Part shown: positions 42,678 through 53,100 of the stretch, piece by piece | Numbering within the stretch: the stretch's first letter is position 1 | How the letters are laid out: the number at the start of each line of letters is the position of its first letter | DNA from: Bacteroidales bacterium UBA1180 | GTDB taxonomy: Bacteria > Bacteroidota > Bacteroidia > Bacteroidales > Paludibacteraceae | Direction of reading: 5' to 3' | Length of the DNA stretch: 64,000 nt | Assembly (NCBI GenBank): GCA_002310195.1 | Contig: DBYS01000008.1 | Location: 63,651 to 127,650, forward strand | Translations under genes and position numbers: made by a program | Notes under the pieces: model-generated | Told to the model about the DNA's origin: nothing | What the model saw: the letters and a program-made list of their open reading frames with translations, nothing else | Database searches by the model: none

Positions 42678-43616
42678 ATGAAACTCACATCTCAGTATTT
42701 TTCCGGTGCGTGGCAGCTCTGGAAATCGAACATTAAAGAATCCTCAATTGTTATCGCCATCCAGTTCGCGGCAGTCATTGTCGCGGTGATTCTGCTTGCC
42801 CCCGGCTTGGCGGCCATGACAGCCCATCCCAAGTTCGGCATGGTGTACACCGTGCTGATGGCTCTGGCAGTGGTGCTGACGATAGGTTTGCTGGAGTACT
42901 ATATCCCGGTTTGCTTCCTTGCTATCCGTCGCGGTCAGTCAATCACAAAGGCAGATATGCAGGTCGGTTATGCGCGTGCATTGGCGGTGAGTGTGATGAT
43001 GGTATGGCCGACGCTGATCAGTAATATCCTCAATCAGGCATCGAACTTGGAGATCGGCCTCGGGTGGAAGTTCTGTATTGCACTGATGGCGATAGGCATA
43101 AGTGTGTTTGCCATTGTCTGGGTATATGCGGTGGCAACGATGCTTCCGCTCTTGGCGAGTGATCATCCCGATGAGTCGGTATGGCAACTGACCAGGCGTT
43201 GCTCGCAGCTGACCGAAGGGCACAAGTGGCAGCTCTTCGTTGTGGATCTGGAGATACTGATCGGCCCAATCATGGTGCTGTGGGTGCTGCTGATGATATG
43301 TATGTTTGCACTGGTCATACCTGCTGCGCTGAACGGCAATGCTGCTGCGCTCACATCCGATTCGTCGGAGGAGATGATACGCCTGATGGGTAGCACGTTC
43401 GCTGAGCGTTGGGGATTATTCACCGGTATCGGGCTGCTCTGCCTGCTGGTGATGCTGGTGCTGCAGTTTGTATTCGTTCCGATACAGCAATTCGCCCACG
43501 CACTCTTCTATGAAGACCTGCTCGCCGAAGAGGAGGGCGCAGTCGAAGATGCGGATGCCGAAGTGATCGAGACAGTCAATCATACGGAGGAAGCCGAAAA
43601 GCCGTTAAGTGAGTAG
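42678..43616 (+). CDS. Six-helix integral membrane protein of unknown function
   Basis: Inner-membrane protein of 312 residues with about six hydrophobic helices (roughly 23-45, 55-83, 100-118, 131-158, 190-217, 246-268). The opening SQYFSGAWQLWKSNIKES recalls the DUF975/YciC-like group, but I cannot confirm the family. The last 30 residues are strongly acidic (LLAEEEGAVEDADAEVIE) and probably cytoplasmic. It is followed after 34 nt by a DUF4234-type protein, with which it likely forms an operon ending at the terminator at 44099-44139. Confidence 0.75.
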   Translation: MKLTSQYFSGAWQLWKSNIKESSIVIAIQFAAVIVAVILLAPGLAAMTAHPKFGMVYTVLMALAVVLTIGLLEYYIPVCFLAIRRGQSITKADMQVGYARALAVSVMMVWPTLISNILNQASNLEIGLGWKFCIALMAIGISVFAIVWVYAVATMLPLLASDHPDESVWQLTRRCSQLTEGHKWQLFVVDLEILIGPIMVLWVLLMICMFALVIPAALNGNAAALTSDSSEEMIRLMGSTFAERWGLFTGIGLLCLLVMLVLQFVFVPIQQFAHALFYEDLLAEEEGAVEDADAEVIETVNHTEEAEKPLSE

Positions 43617-43650
43617 GCCTGATCATTAATCATTAAATCCTTACTATTTT

Positions 43651-44067
43651 ATGGAAAACGTTAAACCTGCTTTTCAGTTGCGTACCGAGCGCGGACTGCT
43701 CAAGTACTGGCTGCTGGGAATCATCACCTTGGGTATCTATCCGCTGGTGGTTGAATCGCACATCTCCGAGGAACTGAACCTCGTTGTATCTCCCCATGAC
43801 GGAAGAAGCACGATGCACTATTGCCTCATCTTTTTCATCTTCTCATGGCTGACCTTTGGTATAGCTCCTATCGTATGGTACCACCGTACCTCCGATCGTA
43901 TGGGTAACGAACTCAAGCGCCGTCAGATTGACTACGGTTTCGGCGCAGCGGATTTCTGGCTCTGGTGCATACTCGGAAGCTTGATTCTGATAGGTCCGTT
44001 CGTTTATATCCACAAACGTATGAAAGCCATGAACCTCATCAACGCCGACTACAACGAGAAAGGGTAG
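43651..44067 (+). CDS. DUF4234-type small membrane protein
   Basis: Membrane protein of 138 residues with three predicted helices (about 16-34, 55-77, 101-121). GLLKYWLLGIITLGIYPLVV, SWLTFGIAPIVWYHRTSDRM and DFWLWCILGSLILIGPFVY are the repeating W/G-rich pattern of DUF4234 proteins. The function of the family is not known. Pairing with the upstream six-helix protein suggests they act together. Confidence 0.82.
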   Translation: MENVKPAFQLRTERGLLKYWLLGIITLGIYPLVVESHISEELNLVVSPHDGRSTMHYCLIFFIFSWLTFGIAPIVWYHRTSDRMGNELKRRQIDYGFGAADFWLWCILGSLILIGPFVYIHKRMKAMNLINADYNEKG

Positions 44068-44077
44068 TCATGAGCAG

Positions 44078-44094
44078 GACAACGTAACGTTGTC
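44078..44094. other. 17-bp near-perfect palindrome
   Basis: GACAACGT-A-ACGTTGTC, 8 bp arms around one base, 10 nt after the DUF4234 stop and just before the terminator. It could be a protein-binding site or part of the termination structure. Confidence 0.45.
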
Positions 44095-44098
44095 GTAT

Positions 44099-44139
44099 AA
44101 AAAATGTGTGTGCAGACGGGACTTGCGCACACATTTTTT
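44099..44139 (+). terminator. Intrinsic terminator after the DUF4234 gene
   Basis: AAAAAATGTGTGTGC (44099-44113) pairs with GCGCACACATTTTTT (44125-44139) with one G-T wobble and an 11 nt loop, followed by a T tract. Confidence 0.85.
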
Positions 44140-44189
44140 TATGATTTTCATACAAAGAGATATTTTTTGGAAATATTTTGGCTTGAAAA

Positions 44190-44221
44190 TTTGCAAATGT
44201 GAGATTTTTTTTGTACCTTTG
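44190..44221 (+). promoter_or_regulatory. Promoter of block 2
   Basis: TTTG at 44190-44193, 20 bp spacer, TACCTTTG at 44214-44221, about 22 nt before the ATG at 44244. It may drive the series up to the 55148 gene. Confidence 0.8.
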
Positions 44222-44243
44222 TAGCGCAAAATGGCCTTATTGT

Positions 44244-46190
44244 ATGAAAAACTCATTGCATACCTTTTCTTGCATTGCAACCGTTGTGTTGCTATGTTTC
44301 TCAGTAATAATTCCTTGTACGGCCTCTGGTCCGAAGCGTGAGATGCGTGCCACGTGGTTCACCACGGTGGCTAATATCGATTGGCCGACCACTTCCGGTG
44401 CTACGGCGCAGAAAAAAGAGATGCTTCAGATGCTTGATTCTATTCAGGCATTGAAGATGAACGTGGTGCTCTTCCATGCCCGTCCGTGTGCTGATGCGTT
44501 CTACAAGAGCGCTTACGAGCCTTGGTCGTCGTATCTGAAGGTGGCTCGCGGCACTGACCCCGGTTATGATCCTTTGCAGTTCTGCATCGACGAGTGTCAC
44601 AAGCGCGGTATGGCCTGCCATGCATGGATGAACCCGTACCGTTACTCCGACCGTAACGGCAACGACTGGACAGGCAACAACGATACACCGCTCAACTATA
44701 GCAACACTCATCCCGAGTGGCTGCTACATTACAAGAGCAGCATCATCCTCGACCCGGGCTTGCCGGAGGTGCGCCAACGCATCAAGGAGGTTGTGGGCGA
44801 TGTGCTTGATAAGTATAATGTGGACGGAATCATCTTTGATGATTACTTCTATCCTTACGGCGGTACGTCGGATCAAGACGCCGCCACCGTTGAGAAATAC
44901 AAGCCAGCTGACATGAACGTACACGACTGGCGTCGCCAGAACGTGAATAGGATGGTGCGCGATGTGTACGACACCATCCAGGCGGTCAAACCGTGGGTGA
45001 CCTTCGGCATCTCGCCGTTTGGCATCTGGACGACCAATTACAGCGTGGCCAGCAAAGAAGGCATAACCTTGCCCGCTAACATCACCGGTGGCAATATGTA
45101 TCAGGAGATATACTGTGACCCCGTAGCATGGCTCAAGGAGGGAACGATCGATTATATCTCTCCACAGCTGTACTGGAAGATCGGCGGCGGTCAGGATTAC
45201 CGTGTGCTCAGCAAGTGGTGGGGTAGGCTTGCCGACCGTTTCGGCAAGCAGTTCTACTCGAGCATGGCGGTGTACCGCTATCATGACGAGGGCGCATTTA
45301 CCGTCAACGAACTGCAGGAGCAGACGCAACTCAACCGCGTAGCGGTCACCGACAATGCGCCGGGGGCAGTGCTCTACAACACCCGCGGATGGGTGTACGA
45401 CACCAAGTTCCGCCGCGCGTTCCGCAACAATGAGTTTGCTACCTACGCTCTGCCACCGGCCATCAACTGGAAACCTGCGAAGGAGCGCACGATGGTTACG
45501 AATATGCAGGCCGACGGGCAGACCGTGACGTGGGATCATCCCGACAGCGATGTGCACTTTGCAGTATATGCCGTGCCGAATGCTTTCCGTAACCGTATCA
45601 ACATCTTCTCGAAGGGGGAAGTGCTGCTTGGCGTCACATACACCAAGTCGTTTACCCTGCCCGAAGGTATATCCACCAGTTCGCACAAGATTGCCGTGAG
45701 CGTGCTGGACGGCTATAACAACGAGTACGCTCCGCGTGTGCTGGGTGAGGCGGAAGCTACGCCCGAAGCAACGGTGCTGCTCTCGCCGATTGACGGCGCA
45801 CAAAAAGCACTGCCGTTCGAGTTCAGTTGGCAGATAGTGCCGCAGGCCGATGCATATGTGTTCCAACTCGCCCGCGACGAGGCGTTTGAGGACATAGTAC
45901 TTGCTCATGAGACTACCGACTTGTCGCTTAGCACCGATGTGCGCAAGCGTTTTGCTTACCTGCCGATGGGTACGTACTACTGGCGCGTCAAGACGCGTAA
46001 GGCCAATGCCAACGATATATGGAGCGAACCGCGCAGGGTTGAGATCTCCCTGACCGACGGCGTGGAGCAGGTGAGTGTACAGCCCAAGCAGCAAGGCGTG
46101 TTTTCCCTGCTCGGGCAGTATCTGGGCAAGGAGCCCGTGAACCTCGCGCATGGCGTGTATATCGTGAATGGCGAGAAGGTGGTCAGGTAA
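44244..46190 (+). CDS. GHL10 family glycosyl hydrolase (DigH/YngK-like)
   Basis: Secreted hydrolase-like protein of 648 residues; the start at 44244 lies after the promoter and gives a signal peptide ending near PCTASG. The TIM-barrel domain of the GHL10 (DUF187) family covers about 32-390: KREMRATWFTTVANIDWP, VVLFHARPCADAFYKSAYEP, CHAWMNPYRYS, NVDGIIFDDYFYPYGG and IDYISPQLYWKIGG. A C-terminal Fn3-like domain (LLSPIDGAQKALPFEFSW) precedes a tail with GVFSLLGQYLG and AHGVYIVNGEKVV, like a short type A sorting signal. E. coli DigH, of the same family, cleaves peptidoglycan strands stripped of peptides. The amidase gene next door makes that activity a reasonable hypothesis here. Confidence 0.87.
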   Translation: MKNSLHTFSCIATVVLLCFSVIIPCTASGPKREMRATWFTTVANIDWPTTSGATAQKKEMLQMLDSIQALKMNVVLFHARPCADAFYKSAYEPWSSYLKVARGTDPGYDPLQFCIDECHKRGMACHAWMNPYRYSDRNGNDWTGNNDTPLNYSNTHPEWLLHYKSSIILDPGLPEVRQRIKEVVGDVLDKYNVDGIIFDDYFYPYGGTSDQDAATVEKYKPADMNVHDWRRQNVNRMVRDVYDTIQAVKPWVTFGISPFGIWTTNYSVASKEGITLPANITGGNMYQEIYCDPVAWLKEGTIDYISPQLYWKIGGGQDYRVLSKWWGRLADRFGKQFYSSMAVYRYHDEGAFTVNELQEQTQLNRVAVTDNAPGAVLYNTRGWVYDTKFRRAFRNNEFATYALPPAINWKPAKERTMVTNMQADGQTVTWDHPDSDVHFAVYAVPNAFRNRINIFSKGEVLLGVTYTKSFTLPEGISTSSHKIAVSVLDGYNNEYAPRVLGEAEATPEATVLLSPIDGAQKALPFEFSWQIVPQADAYVFQLARDEAFEDIVLAHETTDLSLSTDVRKRFAYLPMGTYYWRVKTRKANANDIWSEPRRVEISLTDGVEQVSVQPKQQGVFSLLGQYLGKEPVNLAHGVYIVNGEKVVR

Positions 46191-46192
46191 TG

Positions 46193-46229
46193 AATCTTCA
46201 AATTTAGAAATATTCAAATCTTCAAATTT
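46193..46229 (+). repeat. Intergenic direct repeat
   Basis: AATCTTCAAATTT occurs at 46193-46205 and again, identically, at 46217-46229 between the GHL10 and amidase genes. Confidence 0.7.
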
Positions 46230-46238
46230 TATCATACC

Positions 46239-49200
46239 ATGAGAAAATCAGTTCTCTTTATTCTGACTCTGGCGTTCAGCCTCAGCCTGAGTGCACAAAA
46301 CGTGTTTGTGCGTGATCAGAAGATCGTAGTCGAGATGGTCGGTCAGGAGACCGTGCTCGCGCCTAACGGACCGGATGAGAGTTACTTCTGGGTAAGCCTC
46401 TCGCCGGACCGCAAACATATAGCCTACAGCACCGCGCATCACGGCACGTTTGTATGCGACCTCCACGGCAAGAACGTGAAGTACCTGGGCGTGATGGGAG
46501 CCCCTACGTGGATGGACGACGAGATGGTTGCCGGTATGTATGAATATGCTGACCCCATCACCGAGGAGCGTAGGATGCGTTATCTCGCCTACAGTCGTGA
46601 CGGCAAGATGCATCGTGACCTGACCGATTATGAAGCCAACTGGCTAGTGGAGCACGAGAATGCTCGTTTGGAGGAATGCCGCGCGCGTAATTTCGCCCGT
46701 ATAGCCGCCAAGCACGCTATTATGGCAACGAAGAACAATACCGTTGGCCTGTCGGGCATCAAGATTTATTTAAATCCGGGCCACGGAGGCTATGACGGTA
46801 ACGACCGCAGCTGCTGGACTATCAATGTGCCCGAACTGTGGACTAATCCGGAAGGTTATTGGGAGTCAAAATCCAACCTTGTAAAGGGCCTGTTCCTGCG
46901 CGATATGCTTGAGGCTGCCGGCGCAACGGTAATCATCTCCCGTACGCAGAATCGCTCAGGTTGGCGTGACATCAATGAATCGCATTACTACGACTACGCC
47001 GAAGGCACACCCGAGTACAACGAACTCATCGCCGGTGACGACCGCCAGCTCTCCGCTATCGCCGAAGAGGCGAACGCCAACGAGGTTGATCACTTCCTCA
47101 GCATACACTCCAATGCGCAGAATGGCAACCAGAACTATCTGCTGATGCTCTTCCGTGGCTATGGTAGTCCGAGTGTGGCATATAAGGCGACTACGCCTCC
47201 GTCGTATGAAATGGCAACAATGGCCGGACAGATACAGATAAAGAACCAGTTGACCGTATGGAGTTCAGCCGCACCACTCATCCGCGGTGACATAACATTC
47301 TATCCAGCTGATTGGAACGGTCTGGGGGTGCTGCGTCCTCTGACTGTGCCCGGACACTTGTCCGAAGGATCGTTCCACGACTATGCCCCGGAAACGCACC
47401 GGCTGATGAATGACGATTACTGCCATCTGGAGGCATTGCGGATGTTCCAATACTTCCATAAATGGTTCCAACGTGAACTCCCGAAGACAGCTTGCATCAG
47501 TGGCTGGGTGAAAAGCTCCAATCAGACAATCGAGGTGCTGGGTGATCTGGTAAGGGATGCTAAGGGGAAACTGCTGTACTATTACCTCCCGAATACCGAT
47601 GACCAGTGGCTGCCGCTCAATGAGGCAACCATCAAGCTCTGCGATACAGAGGGCAACGTGCTACAAACCAAAGTTACGGACAACTGGTATAACGGTATCT
47701 TCGCCTTTTTTGACCTTGAACCGGGCACGTATGTTGTCAAGGTGGAGAAAGGCGGCTATATAAGCACGGAGGAAACCGTGACCGTGGCAGCAGAGGACAT
47801 AGCACAACTGAAATTCAAAATACCGTACACGCGTGTAGACTTGCCGGATTTCGAAGAGCCGTTGCAGGGAGAAGGTACATTGCTGCTACCGGATTATCCG
47901 TTCGTGAAAGAAGGCAGTGAGGTGGCTGTAGTCGAATCGTTCAAACGCGTGCTTTATCGCAATAACAAGATCTATGCTCTGGCAGAGGATGGTACGCTCA
48001 CCGAGCGTAACATTGACATGACGGTTATTCGCACCATCGCCGCACCCGAAGGTGTGACTTTCTCGGATATAGCTTTTGCTTCCGATAACTTCCTGCTTGC
48101 CGGTGTGGCGGCGGATAACAAGTGGACCGTCTATCAGTACGATGCCGACCTGACCGAAGCTACGGTGATGGTTGACCGTACGGTGACAGGTAGTGTGACA
48201 GGTACGCTGGCTGCCAGCGCCCCGCACTGGAAAGCCACCCTCTGGACCACTACCGCTACCGACCTGTTGACACTCGCCTTCGATGAGGATCATCCCGACG
48301 CAAGCGTGCTGACCACCACCGCTACATCCGGTCTGAACGCCGGCACACGCGTGACCGTGCAGCCCGGAGTGAAAGCACATGTGGATAGCGACAATATGAT
48401 TCCTTGCTTCTTCCGCTATGCTGGACATGACATCATGGCCAAGCCTGAGGTGCAGAACAGCAAGATCGGTTTCCGCTTGTGGGATGTGACTGGCGAAGAA
48501 GTGGCTATCTCGAAGTTCTACGAGATGTCAGGTTCGGCCACTCGCGCCCATGCTTTCGCTTATGTTGATGGCTACGTGATGCATGTGTATATCCTTGCTG
48601 ACGGCCTGGGACTGCAGCATTTTGTGACTAACATCCCCGAAGTGCCGAACATCTTTGCCTCGGAGCTGAATTTCAAGGATGGCAAGTTCACCTTTCGCCT
48701 GAACACCGATGCCCTCAGTGCCACACTGAAGATCGAGAAGGACGGCCAGCAGATCAGCTCGTCGGAGCTTGGCGCACTGGCTATGGGTGCTCATGAGATC
48801 GACAACCCGTTCAACACGACGGAGTTCGATGCCTATGAACTGACTGTCAGTGCCGAGCCTGTGAGTTATCCTGCACAGGTCAGTGACAACGACAAGATTT
48901 TCAGTTTTGCTACGCCTGTCGGTGTGGCTGTGGACCGCACGCCTAACTCACCGTTCTTTGGACGAATCTATGTGACCGATGCCGAAGGCGGTAACGCCGG
49001 CACGCGCACGACCACCAAAGGCGTGTACATTCTCTCGTCGGACTTTACCGATATTACGGAGCAAGGTAATAATGCGTATAACGGTGGTGTGGCTTGGGGT
49101 AGTCATGACCCGGGCAAGAGTTACCAGATGGCTATTGCCCGTCCGGGTGTTGCTCCTGATGGCGATGTGTACATTCCATCGGCTACCGCTTCGTCAAGCG

Positions 49201-50090
49201 GCGTGTATATCATGAATCCCGCCAATCCTTCGGCAGCGTTCACACCGGTATTCGGCGGAAAGCGTAACGCCACAACGGGTAAGATTAAGAATAGCTCCAC
49301 AAAAGAGGTGATAGCTAACACTGTGATGCACTGCGTTATTACCGGTTATGGCGAGAAGAAACGTCTGTATACGATGGACCACGACATCGCGTCAACCACT
49401 CTTTCGTCGAGTATTTGGCGTTACAATATAGGCGAAGCGGAACTTCCTTGGAACAATGCACCGTCAGCAATGGCGTATAACGACCAGCAGTACGGTAAGA
49501 TGCAGAACGGCTCCGGTCAGATAGCCCGTGACGGCCGTGGCGGCTGGTGGATGAGCCAGTATCGTCACTCATCCACAGAAGCTGTACCTTCGCTTGTTCA
49601 TATTACCGATGGTAAGATAGACCTGAATGTCGGTACAGACATCGCCACCTCGCAGCAAGGCGGTATGGCGGTCAATACAGACGGCAGTCTGGTGGCCATT
49701 GGCCGCGAGTTGGGTACGATAGCAGTGTATGAGGCTACGTACAACGCCAAAGGCAAACCGACGCTCAAGGAACGTAATGTCATCTCCTATGGTGCAGGTA
49801 TTGAAACCAGCATAACCATGGGCTGCGAGTTTGATGCTGCTGGTAACCTGTACATCGTTACACCTACCGACCGCAAACTGTACGTGTTCACCATGCCGAA
49901 CCTCGAAAACACGTTCACCACACGTCGTTCGGCCAAATTCGAGGACGACCCGTATGAGAAACCCGATCCCGAGGTGGGTGTCAGCAATGTCAGTAATGAC
50001 GGACGTCAGCCGCGCAAACTTATCCGAAACGGACAACTTGTCATCGATAACGGCCGTGAGCAGTTCAACGCCCATGGAGTGAAACTCTAA
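46239..50090 (+). CDS. Multi-domain N-acetylmuramoyl-L-alanine amidase (Amidase_3)
   Basis: Exported protein of 1283 residues; signal peptide about 1-19. An N-terminal beta-rich piece (20-150) has PD40-like SYFWVSLSPDRKHIAYS. The Amidase_3 domain (about 173-415) keeps the zinc ligands: the histidine of NPGHGGYDG (near 181), the glutamate of YWESKSN, the histidine of FLSIHSNAQ, and a glutamate in HLSEGSFHDY. It should cut the bond between MurNAc and L-alanine. A CarboxypepD_reg-like domain follows (about 420-530). Residues about 800-1250 are an Ig-like plus beta-propeller region homologous to the end of the 57035 protein. The tail has KLIRNGQLVIDNG...FNAHG. Insertions in the amidase (PELWTNPEG) make it longer than usual. 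Confidence 0.87.
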   Translation: MRKSVLFILTLAFSLSLSAQNVFVRDQKIVVEMVGQETVLAPNGPDESYFWVSLSPDRKHIAYSTAHHGTFVCDLHGKNVKYLGVMGAPTWMDDEMVAGMYEYADPITEERRMRYLAYSRDGKMHRDLTDYEANWLVEHENARLEECRARNFARIAAKHAIMATKNNTVGLSGIKIYLNPGHGGYDGNDRSCWTINVPELWTNPEGYWESKSNLVKGLFLRDMLEAAGATVIISRTQNRSGWRDINESHYYDYAEGTPEYNELIAGDDRQLSAIAEEANANEVDHFLSIHSNAQNGNQNYLLMLFRGYGSPSVAYKATTPPSYEMATMAGQIQIKNQLTVWSSAAPLIRGDITFYPADWNGLGVLRPLTVPGHLSEGSFHDYAPETHRLMNDDYCHLEALRMFQYFHKWFQRELPKTACISGWVKSSNQTIEVLGDLVRDAKGKLLYYYLPNTDDQWLPLNEATIKLCDTEGNVLQTKVTDNWYNGIFAFFDLEPGTYVVKVEKGGYISTEETVTVAAEDIAQLKFKIPYTRVDLPDFEEPLQGEGTLLLPDYPFVKEGSEVAVVESFKRVLYRNNKIYALAEDGTLTERNIDMTVIRTIAAPEGVTFSDIAFASDNFLLAGVAADNKWTVYQYDADLTEATVMVDRTVTGSVTGTLAASAPHWKATLWTTTATDLLTLAFDEDHPDASVLTTTATSGLNAGTRVTVQPGVKAHVDSDNMIPCFFRYAGHDIMAKPEVQNSKIGFRLWDVTGEEVAISKFYEMSGSATRAHAFAYVDGYVMHVYILADGLGLQHFVTNIPEVPNIFASELNFKDGKFTFRLNTDALSATLKIEKDGQQISSSELGALAMGAHEIDNPFNTTEFDAYELTVSAEPVSYPAQVSDNDKIFSFATPVGVAVDRTPNSPFFGRIYVTDAEGGNAGTRTTTKGVYILSSDFTDITEQGNNAYNGGVAWGSHDPGKSYQMAIARPGVAPDGDVYIPSATASSSGVYIMNPANPSAAFTPVFGGKRNATTGKIKNSSTKEVIANTVMHCVITGYGEKKRLYTMDHDIASTTLSSSIWRYNIGEAELPWNNAPSAMAYNDQQYGKMQNGSGQIARDGRGGWWMSQYRHSSTEAVPSLVHITDGKIDLNVGTDIATSQQGGMAVNTDGSLVAIGRELGTIAVYEATYNAKGKPTLKERNVISYGAGIETSITMGCEFDAAGNLYIVTPTDRKLYVFTMPNLENTFTTRRSAKFEDDPYEKPDPEVGVSNVSNDGRQPRKLIRNGQLVIDNGREQFNAHGVKL

Positions 50091-50118
50091 TAAATCACAA
50101 ATCATAAATCATAAATCA
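50091..50118 (+). repeat. 7-bp tandem repeat before susC
   Basis: Four units of TAAATCA (second unit CAAATCA) fill the gap between the amidase stop and the SusC start at 50123. Simple repeat; slippage could change the leader length. Confidence 0.75.
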
Positions 50119-50122
50119 ACCC

Positions 50123-53100
50123 ATGAAACATTCCAGTCTATTCATGCTTCTGCTGGCGCTGCTGACGGTGGCGTCGATGCAGGCAGTTGAGGTGAGCGGT
50201 CTGGTAACTGACGCGCAAGGCGAGCCGATGATCGGCGTATCGGTGATGGTGGACGGTACGACTACCGGTACGATCACCGATTTCGACGGTCGTTACACCA
50301 TCAGCGCTAACGGCAACTCCGTGCTCGTATTCAGCTATCTGGGCTACCGCACACAGAAGATTAATGTGGAGAACCGCTCCACTTTGAATGTCCAACTCGT
50401 TGAGGACACCAAGGCGCTGGAGGAGGTCGTAGTAGTAGGCTACGGCACGCAGCGCAAGGCTAACCTGACGGGTGCGGTCGGTACAGTGAGTGTGCAAGAC
50501 CAACTTGACGGACGTCCGATAACGAACGTCGGCAACAGCCTTCAAGGTGCCACGCCCGGTCTGACCATCACGAACACCAGCGGACGTCTGGGAGCAGTGC
50601 CTGACTTCCATATCCGTGGATTCGAAGGCTCACTGACCGGTTCAGCCGCCCCGCTGATTCTCGTTGACGGGGTGGAGATGAGTGACATCTCCGCCATCAA
50701 TGCCGAGGATATAGCCAGCATCAGCGTGCTGAAGGATGCCGCCTCGGCATCCATCTACGGTACACGAGCCGCGTTCGGTGTCATACTGATCACCACCAAG
50801 ACAGGTGCCAATGAGATCGGTAAGTTCAATGTAACGTACAACAACAACTTCTCATGGGCTACACCTACCGTGCTGCCCGAGGTGGCCAAGTCGTACATCG
50901 GCGCAGAGATGGCACTGGAGGCCAGAAACCGCCGCGTGCCCGGCACAACGATGTTCAAGGGCGGATGCGGACTGGTATGGGACGCTGCCGCCATCGATAT
51001 GATGCGCCAGTGGGAACAGACATACGGCAATATGGACCTGTCGGAAGAGATGGTACTCGGACGTGACTTCGATATCATAGCCGGTGACGCCTACTTCTAC
51101 CGGTCGTGGGATCCTGCCAAGATGTATGTGCGTGACTACAGCTTCTCGCAACAGCACAACCTGAACGTGAGCGGACAGGCAGGTAAGACGAACTACTACA
51201 TCGGTCTGGGATATGCCGGACAGAACGGCGTGGTGAAGGTCAACCCCGACAGCTACAAGCGCTACTCCATCAACACCAGTATCGAAACCGAGGTGTTCAA
51301 GTGGCTGAAGGTACGCGCCAAGATGCTGTACACCCGTACGAACCTGGCTGAGCCGTTTAACTTTGGCGGTGCCGATTACGATGCGTTGTATTACCTCTAC
51401 CGCTGGCCTGCAATCATGCCGTACGGTACCTATCAGGGACATCCGTTCCGTAATGCGGTGACAGAAACCGCTGCTGCAAACATGAACAGCGACGAGCGTG
51501 ACTACACACGTGCTTCGGTAGGTACAACCATCACTTTCCTGCCGGGCTTCACCCTGGATGTGGATTATGCCTTCAACCTCACCAACCGTGACTACGTGCA
51601 GCGCGGTGGTACGGTAGGCGGATGGGACTTCTGGAGCGGCGGTATGACACTGTCCGACAACTGGGCTTCCAGCGCACGCAACAAGATCGACTCTTATAAC
51701 TACCGCACTCAGCACCATACGGGTAACGCAGTGTTGCGTTATCAGCACACATGGAACGATGCGCATAAGTTCAGCATCTTTGGAGGTTACAACATCGAGT
51801 ATAACGATTACAAGTACGTCAATGCCGAGAAACGTGACCTGCTCGACCAGTCGAAGCCCGAGATCAGTCTGGCCACTGGCGACCAGTTCATCTACGGTGC
51901 TCATACCAGTTGGGCGCTGATGGGTTTCTTCGCGCGCGTTAACTATTCATATAAGGATCGTTACCTGATTGAGCTCAACGGTCGTGTGGACGGCTCCAGC
52001 CGTTTCCCGAAAGACCGGCTCTGGGGTTTCTTCCCCTCCGGCTCAATAGGATGGGTGGCATCGGAGGAGAACTTCTGGGAGGCACTGAAACCTTGGTGGT
52101 CATTCGCCAAGATCCGTGCTTCGTACGGCTCGATCGGCAACCAGGATGTAGGTGCCAACATGTTCCGCGCCATCATGTCCTCCGGTACTTCCGGATGGAT
52201 AGTGAACGATGTGAACGAGATCACCTTCTCGTTGCCTACAGCTCTGGCCAACGGATTTACGTGGGAGACCATCAAGACCTATGACGTAGGTGCCGACTTC
52301 CGGTTCTTCAATGACGATCTGGGTGTGACCTTCGACTGGTACCGCCGTGTGAACGACGGTATGATTGCCGGTGGTGCAGAAACGCCTTCCACCTACGGAG
52401 CCAGCGCACCGTACGAGAACGCTGCACAGATGACTACCAACGGTTGGGAACTGCAGATTGATTATCACCATAAGTTCAGCAACGGATTGCGTATCAACCT
52501 TATGGCCAACGTATCCGATGCACTGGCTACTATCACCAAGCACCCGCGTTCAACACTGTCAGTAATCGACGGTTCGAACTACGAGGGTAAGATCATCGGT
52601 GAGATATGGGGCTTCACAACCGACCGTCTGTTCCAGACATCGGACTTCGACAGCGAGGGTAACCTGCTGCCGGGTATACCTACCCAGACGTACTTTGAGA
52701 ACCAGGGCTACAAGTACAAGTACGGCCCGGGCGACGTCAAGTACGTTGACCTGAACGGTGATGGCGAGATTACATGGGGCGACAAGACTCCCGATAATCC
52801 CGGTGACTGGAGCCGTATAGGTAACACCACGCCGCGGTTTGAGTATAACTTCCGCATCGGTGCCGATTGGTACGGCGTGGATCTGAACATCTTCTTCCAG
52901 GGTGTAGGCAAGCGCGACTACTGGGCTACGGGTACGATGATGATACCCGGTTGGAACTTTTCGGAGGGTACGTTCTATGCTCACCAGACTGACTATTGGA
53001 CACCTACCAACACCAACGCCTGGTATCCGCGTCTGACAGAAACTAACCAGCCCGGACAATATTCGGCAGCCGGATTCAACTTCCTGACTCAGACACGTTA

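Noticed and set aside
44724..46235. 503-codon open frame on the minus strand
   Set aside because: Antisense to the GHL10 gene; no recognisable protein features, His/Val-rich shadow translation.
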